In this document: positions 53,317-61,438 of the stretch, piece after piece
How positions within the stretch are numbered: position 1 is the first letter of the stretch
How the letters are laid out: every line of letters starts with the position of its first letter
Source of the DNA: an uncultured Lachnospiraceae bacterium
Lineage (GTDB): Bacteria; Bacillota; Clostridia; Lachnospirales; Lachnospiraceae
DNA: 64,000 bases
Assembly (NCBI GenBank): GCA_948470335.1
Contig: CAOKOL010000014.1
Span: forward strand, 1-64,000
Direction of reading: 5' to 3'
Notes under the pieces: model-generated
Databases searched by the model: none
What the model saw: only the letters and a program-made list of their open reading frames with translations
Told to the model about the DNA's origin: nothing
Position numbers and translations under genes: made by a program

Positions 53317-54726
53317 TCAGGGATTGTTCTTTAAATAGTCTCTGGTGATCCCGAACACCTGCCGGTTCAGAAGGGCGAGAGCCGCCAGGTTTGGAATGGC
53401 CATCAGGCCGTTAAACGTATCGGACAGATCCCATACCAGCTGCAGTCCGGCCACACAGCCCAGAGCCGCAACGACGGAAAACAGAATCTGGTAGGGGGCG
53501 GAAACCGTTTTTCCCAGCAGATAGACGGCGGCTTTTTCTCCGTAGTAGGACCAGCCGATCAATGTGGAAAAAGCGAACAGCGTGATGGAAATACTGATAA
53601 AACTGCCGCCGAAGCTGCCGAATACGGTGGCAAAGGCATTTCCGGTCAGTGCGGCGCCGTTGGGCAGCAGGTCAAAGGCGGCGGTGCCCAGCGCGCCGGC
53701 ATAGAGGTTCTGGTCGTAGACGCCGGAGGTCAGGATGGCCAGCCCAGTCAGGGTGCAGACGACGATTGTATCAACAAACACTTCAAAAATTCCCCACATT
53801 CCCTGTACCGCAGGTTCTTTGACATCGGAAGCGGCGTGGACGATCACGGAGCTGCCCAGACCGGCTTCGTTGGTGAAAACGCCCCGCGATATGCCGGTGC
53901 GCATGGCTGTCATTATGCCGTATCCGGCGATGCCGCCCAGACCGGCCCGAAACCGGAATGCTTCTCTGAAAATGGAGATTAGCACGCCGGGAAGGGCGGA
54001 GAGATGGCTGAGGATTACGACCATCGCACCGGCGATATATAGAAGGGACATAAAAGGAACCACCTTTTCCGTTACCCGGCCGATTCGTTTGATTCCTCCC
54101 ATAATCACGACGGCGAGGAGTAAAGCTGTCGCAACAGCGGTGACGGCAGGAGGGATACGGAAGCTGGTATGCAGGGCGCCGGCGATAGAATTGGCCTGGG
54201 CCATGTTGCCCACGCCGAAGGAGGCGAGGACGCAGAACAGAGCGTATCCCATGGCCAGCGGACGGCAGTGAAGCCCCCGTTCCATGTAGACCATGGCGCT
54301 TCCCTCCCATTCTCCGCGTTCATTGCGGTAGCGGTATTTGATACCCAGCACATTTTCCGCGTAGCTGGTCATCATGCCGAGAAAGGAGGAAAGCCACATC
54401 CAGAAAACAGCTCCGGGGCCGCCGACGGTGATAGCGGCGGCGATCCCGGCGATGTTTCCTGTCCCTGTGGTAGCGGCCAGCACCGTACACAGAGACTGAA
54501 ACTGGGAGATGGAATGACTGTCAGAGGCTTCCGTTACCTTCCGGTCCCGGAAACATGCCAGTATGGTGCGGCGCATCCACAGGCCGAACCGGGAGATCTG
54601 AAAAAAGCCGGTGCCTGCGGAAAACCACAGCCCTGTGGCCAGGAAGCAGACAAGCATCACGGGTCCCCAGACAAACCGGCTGACCGGTTCGTTAACCGCG
54701 GCGATCCATTCTGTGACAGTATTCAT
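53317..54726 (-). CDS. Alanine/glycine:cation symporter (AGCS family)
   Basis: 469 residues with about 10-11 membrane segments. Family hallmarks are visible: FQSLCTVLAATTGTGNIAGI near the first third, GPGAVFWMWLSSFLGMMTSY, and a later FTNEAGLGSSVIVHAAS with FEVFVDTIVVCTLTGLAIL. These proteins import alanine or glycine with Na+ or H+. It is on the minus strand, after the proline-rich repeat gene (about 85 bp). Substrate choice is not readable. Confidence 0.94.
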   Translation of the reverse strand: MNTVTEWIAAVNEPVSRFVWGPVMLVCFLATGLWFSAGTGFFQISRFGLWMRRTILACFRDRKVTEASDSHSISQFQSLCTVLAATTGTGNIAGIAAAITVGGPGAVFWMWLSSFLGMMTSYAENVLGIKYRYRNERGEWEGSAMVYMERGLHCRPLAMGYALFCVLASFGVGNMAQANSIAGALHTSFRIPPAVTAVATALLLAVVIMGGIKRIGRVTEKVVPFMSLLYIAGAMVVILSHLSALPGVLISIFREAFRFRAGLGGIAGYGIMTAMRTGISRGVFTNEAGLGSSVIVHAASDVKEPAVQGMWGIFEVFVDTIVVCTLTGLAILTSGVYDQNLYAGALGTAAFDLLPNGAALTGNAFATVFGSFGGSFISISITLFAFSTLIGWSYYGEKAAVYLLGKTVSAPYQILFSVVAALGCVAGLQLVWDLSDTFNGLMAIPNLAALALLNRQVFGITRDYLKNNP

Positions 54727-54810
54727 AGTAGTGTTCTCCCAGAGTATATTTTATATTATCAATCCTATGTGCGGGCGGCGGAGATATTCCATGTTTCGAA
54801 TCCTTTCGTT

Positions 54811-55164
54811 TTATCTCCATGGTTTCGGGGGAGGTCCTCCCGGCCCCGGATGAGGCCCCGGTCCCGGAAAAGGAGGCCTTGGTCCGGGATGGGGTCCCGG
54901 CCCCGGAGGGAAAGGAGGTCTCGGTCCGGGATGAGGTCCCGGCCCGGGAGGAAAAGGAGGCCTTGGTCCGGGATGAGGTCCCGGCCCCGGAGGAAAAGGA
55001 GGTCTTGGTCCGGGATGAGGTCCCGGCTCCGGAGGAAAAGGAGGTCTTGGTCCGGGATGAGGTCCCGGTTCCGGAAAGGGCGGTCTGGGAGGCGCAGGCT
55101 GTCCGGAACCACAGAAGCTGCACCCTTTGCGTTTGCGAAAAGGAAATTGTGACCAGATAAGCAT
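54811..55164 (-). CDS. Proline-rich tandem repeat protein
   Basis: 117 residues. After a short start (MLIWSQFPFRKRKGCSFCG), a 14-residue unit PGPGPHPGPRPPFP (42 bp) repeats about five times and ends PGPGGPPPKPWR. This frame, rather than the other five open ones, is chosen because base changes between repeat units fall nearly all at its third codon positions (CCG/CCC, CCA/CCG, AGA/AGG, TTT/TTC); only E/G changes alter the protein. Such Pro/Gly/His/Arg-rich proteins occur among spore coat and surface proteins, but no function can be given. The ribosome binding site is weak. Confidence 0.58.
   Translation of the reverse strand: MLIWSQFPFRKRKGCSFCGSGQPAPPRPPFPEPGPHPGPRPPFPPEPGPHPGPRPPFPPGPGPHPGPRPPFPPGPGPHPGPRPPFPPGPGPHPGPRPPFPGPGPHPGPGGPPPKPWR
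54834..55090. repeat. 42-bp tandem repeat
   Basis: About five to six copies of a GC-rich 42-bp unit containing GGTCCGGGATGAGGTCCCGG. It encodes the Pro-rich repeats on the minus strand. Copies are very similar, so copy number may vary by slippage. Confidence 0.85.
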
Positions 55165-55348
55165 AAAGTTTACAATCCTGCTTTTTTATTAATGTATGTA
55201 AAAAAAACTGTTTTTGTGCTATCATGAAATGCAGGGGATGTCCGAAAACAGTATCTGACAGAAGGGTGTTTTCGGGGATATGTCGGCAAAGCCGGTCTTA
55301 TAAAGGGCAGGCTGAACGACAATGGTTTGACACAGGGGGGCAGGGGTT

Positions 55349-56288
55349 GTGAGAGAACGAAAGAAATGGGCAGTAACCGGCATACTGCTGGCGGCGGCGC
55401 TGACACTGCAGGTTCTGGCCAGATATACAAAAGGATTTGCCGACTGGTACGGCACCGGGATTTATCCACGTATGGTTTTTGTGGTGGGCGGATTTTTTTC
55501 TGTTTTTCCGTTCAGTGCGGCGGAGCTGGGAGTGTATCTGTTTCTGGCATGGATTGCGCTGTATACGGCGGCGGCTGTCATTTTGGCATATCGTCACAGA
55601 CCCGGTATCTTGAAAAATTACTGTGCTTCCCTTGCGCTGACGGCATCGGCGCTGCTTCTGATTTTTACGCTGTTTTGCGGAATCAATTATCACAGTGTCT
55701 GCTTTTCGGAAAATGAGGGCTTTTCCATGGAACGGTCCTCAAAAGAGGAACTCCGCGAACTGAGTGTGTTTCTGGCTGAGGAGATCAACCATTGTGATAT
55801 GGCGCTGGCTGAGAGAGCAAACCGCGGTGATACGGCGCTGCCCATGGAGGGAGACCTTCGTTTTACGTCGCCGGATATGATGGAACAGCAGGCGGTTCTG
55901 GCCATAAAAGAAGCGGGTAAAACCTACGAAAGCCTGTCTGGTTTTACTCCTGAGCCGAAAGCAGTCTGGCAGTCCGGCCTGCATGGCATCCGATCAGCCG
56001 CAGTTTGCTTACAGCGGTCATATGCTGGCATTCAGTCATGCTATGGACGCGCTGTGGAATGCCGGGGAGAGAGATGCATATCGGGAGATTTACGCCGGGC
56101 TCTGTCGGAATGCGAAAGAGGATTTGCAGGCGGACAGCACATTCTGGCATCAGTATGACGGGAAGGCAGCGGAAGTGTCTCAGACAGTGAACAATACATA
56201 CTTAAAATTAAACAGTCAGGATGACGGCGTGAAAAGCTACGGGAGAATGGTAGATCTGCTGCTGGCGTACAGACGCAGTATCAGGTGA
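55349..56288 (+). pseudogene. DUF3810-type membrane metallopeptidase, broken by internal deletion
   Basis: The first frame (GTG 55349, after GGGG) gives three membrane segments and the conserved start of the soluble part, to TPEPKAVWQSGL (about residue 210). The rest of the family pattern resumes in another frame from ASDQPQFAYSGHMLAFSHAM to the normal end VKSYGRMVDLLLAYRRS (56288). Intact relatives have about 50 residues between these points, including the zinc motif HELAH and EDEANFIAYLAC. Here they are missing and the frame is shifted. The junction holds GGCCTG (55976-55981), expected on both sides of the lost piece. The gene is most likely inactive. Confidence 0.75.
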
Positions 56289-56353
56289 TTGATGAAAAAC
56301 AGCATAGCCCTGGGAAGGGAGCTGTGAAATGATAAAAAGTGAGGAACTGCAGG

Positions 56354-57094
56354 ATGAAAAGAATCGCGTTGATGGTTATGAAATTGATTTGGATTGCGCC
56401 GTTCTGGTTTGCCCGGCTCTGTATCTGGGGGAAAAACGACCGGCATACGGAACTGGAAAAATATTCCTTTCTCAAAATGGTGACAACCAGGGTAAATCAG
56501 GCAGGCAGGGTGATGATACAGGCGCATGGCATTGAAAATCTTCCGGAAAAAATGGGATATGTGATGTTTCCGAATCATCAGGGAATGTTTGACGTGCTGG
56601 CTTTGCTGGAATGCTGTCCCCATCCCTTTACCGTGGTTATGAAAAAAGAGGTGTCGGATGTGTTTCTGGTCAAACAGATCCGTCAGTTTTTAAAGGCGCA
56701 GTCCATTGACAGAGAGGACGTGAGAGGTTCCGTGCAGGTGATCCGCCAGATGACAAAGGAAGTGAAAGAGGGCCGGAATTATGTGATTTTCGCCGAGGGA
56801 ACCCGGTCAAAACATCAGAACCGGGTGCAGAGCTTTAAAGGCGGCAGCTTCAAAAGCGCCGTCAATGCAAAAAGCCCGGTGGTTCCGGTGGCGCTGATTG
56901 ACAGTTTCAAACCTTTTGACACCCATTCCGTGGAAAAAACGGTTGTTCAGGTTTATTTCCTGCCGCCCTTATATTATGAAGATTACAAAGACATGAAATC
57001 CGTGGAGATTGCCGCGCTGGTACAGAGCCGGGTATCGGAAAAAATCAATGATATATTATTATCCCAAGGCAGGCAGATATCAGGATCAGCATGA
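56354..57094 (+). CDS. plsC: 1-acyl-sn-glycerol-3-phosphate acyltransferase (PlsC-like)
   Basis: 246 residues from ATG 56354 (GAGGAA 8 nt upstream). It adds the second acyl chain in phosphatidate synthesis at the membrane. FPNHQGMFDVLALL carries the HX4D catalytic motif, FAEGTRSKHQN the EGTR substrate motif, and SPVVPVALID the conserved Pro motif. One N-terminal hydrophobic stretch (KLIWIAPFWFARLCIW) suits membrane attachment. Its 3' end overlaps the convergent transporter gene by 50 bp. Confidence 0.93.
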   Translation: MKRIALMVMKLIWIAPFWFARLCIWGKNDRHTELEKYSFLKMVTTRVNQAGRVMIQAHGIENLPEKMGYVMFPNHQGMFDVLALLECCPHPFTVVMKKEVSDVFLVKQIRQFLKAQSIDREDVRGSVQVIRQMTKEVKEGRNYVIFAEGTRSKHQNRVQSFKGGSFKSAVNAKSPVVPVALIDSFKPFDTHSVEKTVVQVYFLPPLYYEDYKDMKSVEIAALVQSRVSEKINDILLSQGRQISGSA

Positions 57095-57605
57095 TGGGGG
57101 ATAGCTGTTTTTTTGCAAAGACCTTTACACCTGCCGTCAGGAGCAGCAAAAGAACCAGAATGCCTGCGGCCCGGAGGTCGATGGAACTGTCTGCCGTCAG
57201 AGTCAGACAGTTGCTGACGCACATATAGACGCCGGTAGCCAGGATAATTCCGATGATACAAGGCTTTAATCCCTCTAAAACAGCCTGGACGTAAGGGTTG
57301 TCGATCACTGTTTTCAGCACTACCATTGCCAGCAGGATAATGATAAAGGAAGGGAGAATCACCGCCAGCGTGGCGAGGACAGCGCCGAGGAACCCTGCCT
57401 GGCTGCTGCCGACATAGGTAGCCAGATTGACCATAATCGGTCCCGGCGTGCTTTCACTGACGGCGATCATATAGGTCAGGGTTTCGTCTGTCAGCCATCC
57501 GTGAGAAAGAACCACGTCCCGGATCAGGGGAATCGCGCTGTAGGCGCCGCCAAAGGCAAAACAGCTAACCCGGAAGAAATTCCAGAATAATTCAAGATAG
57601 ATCAT
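57045..57605 (-). CDS. Chromate transporter family protein, second half-size subunit
   Basis: 186 residues, half of a ChrA-type transporter. The N-terminus YLELFWNFFRVSCFAFGGAYSA and SESTPGPIMVNLATYVG are family signatures, followed by four to five membrane helices. Half-size ChrA proteins work as pairs; the partner gene lies upstream and overlaps in ATGA. Despite the name, many such pairs in gut Clostridia have an unknown anion substrate. Its last 50 bp overlap the convergent plsC. Confidence 0.9.
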   Translation of the reverse strand: MIYLELFWNFFRVSCFAFGGAYSAIPLIRDVVLSHGWLTDETLTYMIAVSESTPGPIMVNLATYVGSSQAGFLGAVLATLAVILPSFIIILLAMVVLKTVIDNPYVQAVLEGLKPCIIGIILATGVYMCVSNCLTLTADSSIDLRAAGILVLLLLLTAGVKVFAKKQLSPIMLILISACLGIIIYH

Positions 57606-58189
57606 TTCTGTTCACCTTCTTTCCGTAAAAGCTTTGTTTCCAGGGTGAAGAAGAAAAGGCTGATGACGGCGGCAATCAGCATCAGACTGATTGAGGAAAA
57701 GTCCCAGGAAAACATATTAATCAGCATCATGACGGTAAAGGAACAGGTCAGAATCGCCAGGGGCAGAAACTGTTTTTTCATATGTTTCATCATTTTGACT
57801 GCCGCTTTCACGATCAGAACGCTGACGGCAATCTTAATGCCGTGAAAGGCATGTGCAATCACTGAGATTTCAAGAAAATTGTTTAAAAACAGTGAAATTG
57901 CGAAAATAATGAGAAAAGAGGGAATGGTAACGCCCAGTGTGGCAGCCGTTGCGCCGATCAGGCCTGCCTGCCGGTAGCCCACAAAGGTGGCGCAGTTGAT
58001 GGCGATAGGGCCTGGGGTGGATTCGGCGATGACGGTAACATTCATCATTTCGTCATGGGTGATCCATTTGTTTTTCTCCACACAGATGTTTTCAATGATG
58101 GAGATCATGGCATAGCCGCCGCCGAAGGTAAACAGTCCGATCTTCATAAAGGTCATGAACAGGCGGCATAAAATGTGGTTTTCTTTCAT
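57602..58189 (-). CDS. Chromate transporter family protein, first half-size subunit
   Basis: 195 residues from ATG 58189, after GGAAAGAG (an in-frame ATG at 58219 is less likely). FMTFMKIGLFTFGGGYAMIS and AESTPGPIAINCATFVGYRQ are the ChrA signatures, followed by hydrophobic helices. Together with the next gene (overlap ATGA) it forms a two-gene transporter. The usual LysR-type or PadR-type regulators of chr genes are absent. Confidence 0.9.
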   Translation of the reverse strand: MKENHILCRLFMTFMKIGLFTFGGGYAMISIIENICVEKNKWITHDEMMNVTVIAESTPGPIAINCATFVGYRQAGLIGATAATLGVTIPSFLIIFAISLFLNNFLEISVIAHAFHGIKIAVSVLIVKAAVKMMKHMKKQFLPLAILTCSFTVMMLINMFSWDFSSISLMLIAAVISLFFFTLETKLLRKEGEQK

Positions 58190-58282
58190 AGCTTTTCTCT
58201 TTCCGGTAGATTGGTGCATTGTTGTGCGGCTCAGATTTTATCCTATCACGGATAGGGAGATTTTTCAATGATGAGGCGTAAT

Positions 58283-58322
58283 AAAAACCGCTTTGTCGGC
58301 AGAGGCTTTCAAAGCGGTTTTT
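58283..58322 (-). terminator. Terminator downstream of feoA
   Basis: AAAAACCGCTTTG (58283-58295) and CAAAGCGGTTTTT (58310-58322) form a perfect 13-bp stem with a 14-nt loop. It separates feoA from the chromate-type transporter genes on the minus strand. Confidence 0.88.
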
Positions 58323-58329
58323 AAAAATG

Positions 58330-58644
58330 TCAGGGCTTCTCGCATTCCGCGGCTTTATAGACCGTTTCATCGCGGCATTCGCCGCCGTGGTCTGTGGCAG
58401 GCCGTATGCGGATGAGGGATGCGTCTTCTCTGCGGAGGGCAATCAGGGTACCGCGTACCTGATAGGCGGCGGATTCCCTGCGCCGTCCGGTCAGAACACA
58501 GCGGATTTTTGTTCCTCCGATAAAACCGAGATCTATAAGACGGCGCCGAATCCCGCCCTCTGCGTTAAGAGACAGGATCACGGCAGTTTCGCCGGGACGC
58601 ATTTCATGCAGATAACAGGAATTACAGTTTGAATCGCATTTCAT
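58330..58644 (-). CDS. feoA: FeoA domain protein with N-terminal Cys cluster
   Basis: 104 residues. The SH3-like FeoA domain is seen in MRPGETAVILSLNAEGGIRR and RLIDLGFIGGTKIRCVL. It starts with CDSNCNSCYLHE, a CxxxCxxC cluster not part of the core domain that could bind iron. FeoA normally assists the FeoB ferrous iron channel, but no feoB lies nearby. The start follows GAGAGGAA. It could instead be a stand-alone regulatory FeoA-like protein. Confidence 0.82.
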   Translation of the reverse strand: MKCDSNCNSCYLHEMRPGETAVILSLNAEGGIRRRLIDLGFIGGTKIRCVLTGRRRESAAYQVRGTLIALRREDASLIRIRPATDHGGECRDETVYKAAECEKP

Positions 58645-58792
58645 TGGTTCCTCTCTGAAAAATAGAACTGTTCATTATAATATATGCGAATGTTTTTCCT
58701 TGTGTTTTAAAATGTCCTGCCTTATAATAGACGAGGCGAAAAACAGCGAAGGTTTGCAGCCGGGAAACAGAATAAAACAAATCAGAGGATGA

Positions 58793-59479
58793 ATGATGAA
58801 GTATACGAATATCAAAGAGGGAATCTTTTTAGAACGTTTAAACCGGTTTGTAGCCCGGGTGAATCTGAATGGGAAAGAGGAGTACTGCCACGTAAAAAAT
58901 ACGGGGCGGTGCAGAGAGCTGTTTGTGCCGGATACCCGTGTTCTGGTCAGTGAAATCGACAGTGCAAAGCGGAAAACCAAATATGATCTGATCAGTGTTT
59001 ATAAAGAGGAACGCCTGGTAAACGTGGATTCCCAGGCACCGAACCAGGTGGCCGAGGAATGGCTGCGGGCCGGCGGGCTGTGTTCCGGCATTACAAAATT
59101 AGTCAGAGAGAAATCATACGGAGATTCGCGGATTGATCTGTATGTGGAGACAGAGAAGAAAAAGATTCTGATTGAGGTGAAAGGCGTTACACTGGAGGAG
59201 GACGGTGTGGTGCGTTTTCCGGATGCGCCCACCGACCGGGGGATCAAGCATCTGGGAGAACTGGAAAAGTCCCTTGCCGCCGGCTTTGAGGCGTATATTC
59301 TGTTTGTGATTCAGATGGAGGGGGTCAGATATTTTGAGCCCAACAGGGCCGGTCATCCGGAATTTGCCGATGCGCTGGCGAAAGCCTGCCAGGCCGGGGT
59401 TCATATTCTGGCCTGTGACTGTAAGGTGGGGAAGGACAGCCTGGAGATGGGCAGCGAGGTGCCGGTGCTGCTGCGGTAA
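58793..59479 (+). CDS. sfsA: SfsA family protein (DNA-binding/nuclease-like)
   Basis: 228 residues. It shows family patterns: FVARVNLNGKEEYCHVKNTG and RCRELFVPDTRVLV (OB-like N-terminal domain), then RIDLYVETEKKKILIEVKGV with a PD-(D/E)XK-like core, and FPDAPTDRGIKHLGELEKS. Named for sugar fermentation stimulation in E. coli; its molecular role is still unclear, though the fold is nuclease-like. ATG 58793 follows GAGGATGA. It is a single gene followed by a terminator. Confidence 0.94.
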   Translation: MMKYTNIKEGIFLERLNRFVARVNLNGKEEYCHVKNTGRCRELFVPDTRVLVSEIDSAKRKTKYDLISVYKEERLVNVDSQAPNQVAEEWLRAGGLCSGITKLVREKSYGDSRIDLYVETEKKKILIEVKGVTLEEDGVVRFPDAPTDRGIKHLGELEKSLAAGFEAYILFVIQMEGVRYFEPNRAGHPEFADALAKACQAGVHILACDCKVGKDSLEMGSEVPVLLR

Positions 59480-59498
59480 TTTTTTTGGAATGTGGTTG

Positions 59499-59534
59499 AA
59501 GAAATCCTGTAAAAGTGTCAGGGTTTCTTTTTTT
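59499..59534 (+). terminator. Terminator after sfsA
   Basis: AAGAAATCCTG and CAGGGTTTCTTTTTTT pair with one wobble/mismatch, followed by a long T-run, 20 bp after the stop codon. Confidence 0.72.
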
Positions 59535-59626
59535 ATGCCGGAAATGCCGAGGGAAAGATTTGTTTGACTGGCAATGGCCGGATAGCTGAGAGAAAACGGA
59601 AATTTTTATATGATAATGGAAATGTA

Positions 59627-59640
59627 ATTATCACGATAAT
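59627..59640. promoter_or_regulatory. Operator-like palindrome, upstream copy
   Basis: ATTATCACGATAAT is a near-perfect inverted repeat about 120 bp upstream of the transporter start site. Its core TATCxCGATAAT recurs at 59759. Confidence 0.5.
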
Positions 59641-59724
59641 GCATATATCAATGGTAAAAAGCTGATAAAAATCAAAAATAAGAAGAATTTAGGTAAAAAT
59701 GTATAGAATTTATGAAAAATATCA

Positions 59725-59770
59725 TTGACATATAGCTATAATTTCATTATAATCTAGGTATCGCGATAAT
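59725..59770 (+). promoter_or_regulatory. Promoter with overlapping operator for the transporter-methyltransferase operon
   Basis: TTGACA (59725-59730), a 17-nt spacer and TATAAT (59748-59753) are a perfect sigma-A promoter. TATCGCGATAAT (59759-59770), containing the palindrome TATCGCGATA, sits on the expected start site. A looser copy, GATAGCGTGATAAC, is at 59813-59826. Bound protein here would block transcription. The rest of 59535-59849 is AT-rich with no gene. Confidence 0.72.
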
Positions 59771-59849
59771 CATAAAATAAAAGAAGGTGATAAACATAAT
59801 AACAATGAATGTGATAGCGTGATAACAAATTGAAATGAGGAGAGGTATC

Positions 59850-61421
59850 ATGAAAGAGAAAAAGGGATTTTTAAAAGTAATTGACAAGAGGGCCTTTTTT
59901 CCACCGGCCATCCTGCTGACGATTGCCACTGTAATCGGTGTTGCGTTTCCGCATACGCTGCAAAAAGCTGTGGATGTGACCTTTGATTTTACTACGACGA
60001 ATTTTGGCTGGTTTTATGCCCTGGGCAGTACTTTTTTAGTCGTGTTCTGCCTTTGGGCGGGATTCAGCAAATATGGAAGGATACGGCTTGGGGGAAAAGA
60101 CGCGAAACCGGAAATGTCGTTCGCGAAATGGTTTGCGATTGCACTGACGTCGGGAATTGCCATAGGAGTCGTATTTTATGGAGTCGCGGAGCCTATGATA
60201 AATTTTACCGCGCCGCCGGAGTTTTCAGGATTGGAACCGAGAAGTCCGGAAGCAGCCGAGGCTTCTCTGAAATACGTATTTCTTCACTGGGCGCTTCATC
60301 CCTATGGGATTTATACCGCGGCAGGCCTGTGTCTGGCATTTGTGTTCTGGAATATGAAACGCAAACTGCAGGTGAGTTCCGCGCTGTATCCTTTGATCGG
60401 GGAAAAAGCAGACGGGCAGGCAGTGTCATGGATTAACGCACTGACGATTTTTGCAACGATTGCAGGAATCGGGACATCTCTTGGCTTTGGTGTTCTGCAG
60501 GCTGCGTCCGGTATTAATTATGTCTTTGGAACGGATTTTGACTCCGGCGTCCTGTGGATTGTTATTATCGGGTTCATGGTTTTGATTTACACGGTGGCTG
60601 CCTGTACGGGACTGCATAAAGGGGTCGCTCTGATCAGCAATTTGAATGTCTATGTTTATTTTGTTCTTCTTGCCTGGGGATTTTTATTCGGCGGGGCCTT
60701 ATTCATTATTAACAATACGGTTACGGGAGTGGGAAAGTATTTATCTTCTTTTGTGTCCGAATCTATGTATCTGGAACCGGCCATGGCGACGGGCTGGGTT
60801 TCCTCGAACACGATTTTTTATTATGCCTGGTGGATTGCTTTCGCGCCGTTAGTAGGTGTGTTTCTGGTGAAACTGGCGAAAGGGAGGACCATAAGGGAAT
60901 TTGTGCTTGTAAATATGATCGCGCCGGTGATTTTTACCTTTTTGTGGTTTGGCGTGTTCGGAAGCTCCGCGATCAGCATGGAACTTGGCGGAAACTGCAA
61001 TATCGTGGCTGACATTGCTTCTTATGGGTCGCCGGTCGCATTGTTCGCTTATCTGAAGAACCTGCCGCTTTCAGGTCTGATGGTGATTTTCGGATTTGCC
61101 GCAATCGTCTTTTCCTTCGTAACACTTGCGGAAGCGCAGACACTGACAATCGCGGAACTGACCTGTGTGCAGGATGAGGAGGATGAAACGAAATCTGAGC
61201 GGAATGCCCCTGCTTCCGTGAAAATATTCTGGGGCGTTCTGATGGGACTGATGGCATTTGCCCTTCTTTACAGCGGCGGTGTAAGCGCCATTCAGACGGC
61301 CAGTATTGTCTGCGCATTGCCGATCCTGGCTCTGATGCTGGTGATGGCGGCTTCCTATATAAAAGGAATGAAAAATTATAGAGAGTATGACCAGACGCTG
61401 GAAGACGGAGAAGATTATTAA
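59850..61421 (+). CDS. BCCT family betaine/carnitine/choline transporter
   Basis: 523 residues with 12 predicted membrane helices. The family pattern includes KWFAIALTSGIAIGVVFYGV with AEPMINFTAPP, HWALHPYGIYT and the tryptophan-rich FYYAWWIAFAPLVGVFLVKL, which lines the quaternary amine site. The C-terminus is short and acidic (QTLEDGEDY), so osmotic sensing through a long C-terminal tail is unlikely; uptake for catabolism fits better. I start at ATG 59850 (GAGGAGAGG upstream). The MttB-family gene follows after 17 nt, so substrate uptake and demethylation are coupled. Confidence 0.95.
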   Translation: MKEKKGFLKVIDKRAFFPPAILLTIATVIGVAFPHTLQKAVDVTFDFTTTNFGWFYALGSTFLVVFCLWAGFSKYGRIRLGGKDAKPEMSFAKWFAIALTSGIAIGVVFYGVAEPMINFTAPPEFSGLEPRSPEAAEASLKYVFLHWALHPYGIYTAAGLCLAFVFWNMKRKLQVSSALYPLIGEKADGQAVSWINALTIFATIAGIGTSLGFGVLQAASGINYVFGTDFDSGVLWIVIIGFMVLIYTVAACTGLHKGVALISNLNVYVYFVLLAWGFLFGGALFIINNTVTGVGKYLSSFVSESMYLEPAMATGWVSSNTIFYYAWWIAFAPLVGVFLVKLAKGRTIREFVLVNMIAPVIFTFLWFGVFGSSAISMELGGNCNIVADIASYGSPVALFAYLKNLPLSGLMVIFGFAAIVFSFVTLAEAQTLTIAELTCVQDEEDETKSERNAPASVKIFWGVLMGLMAFALLYSGGVSAIQTASIVCALPILALMLVMAASYIKGMKNYREYDQTLEDGEDY

Positions 61422-61438
61422 CAACAGGAGGATATCAT

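Noticed and set aside
54819..55160. Plus-strand acidic repeat ORF (VRDEVPAPEEKE units) and the other open frames over the 42-bp repeat
   Set aside because: Differences between repeat units are silent only in the minus-strand Pro-rich frame, so the other frames are by-products.
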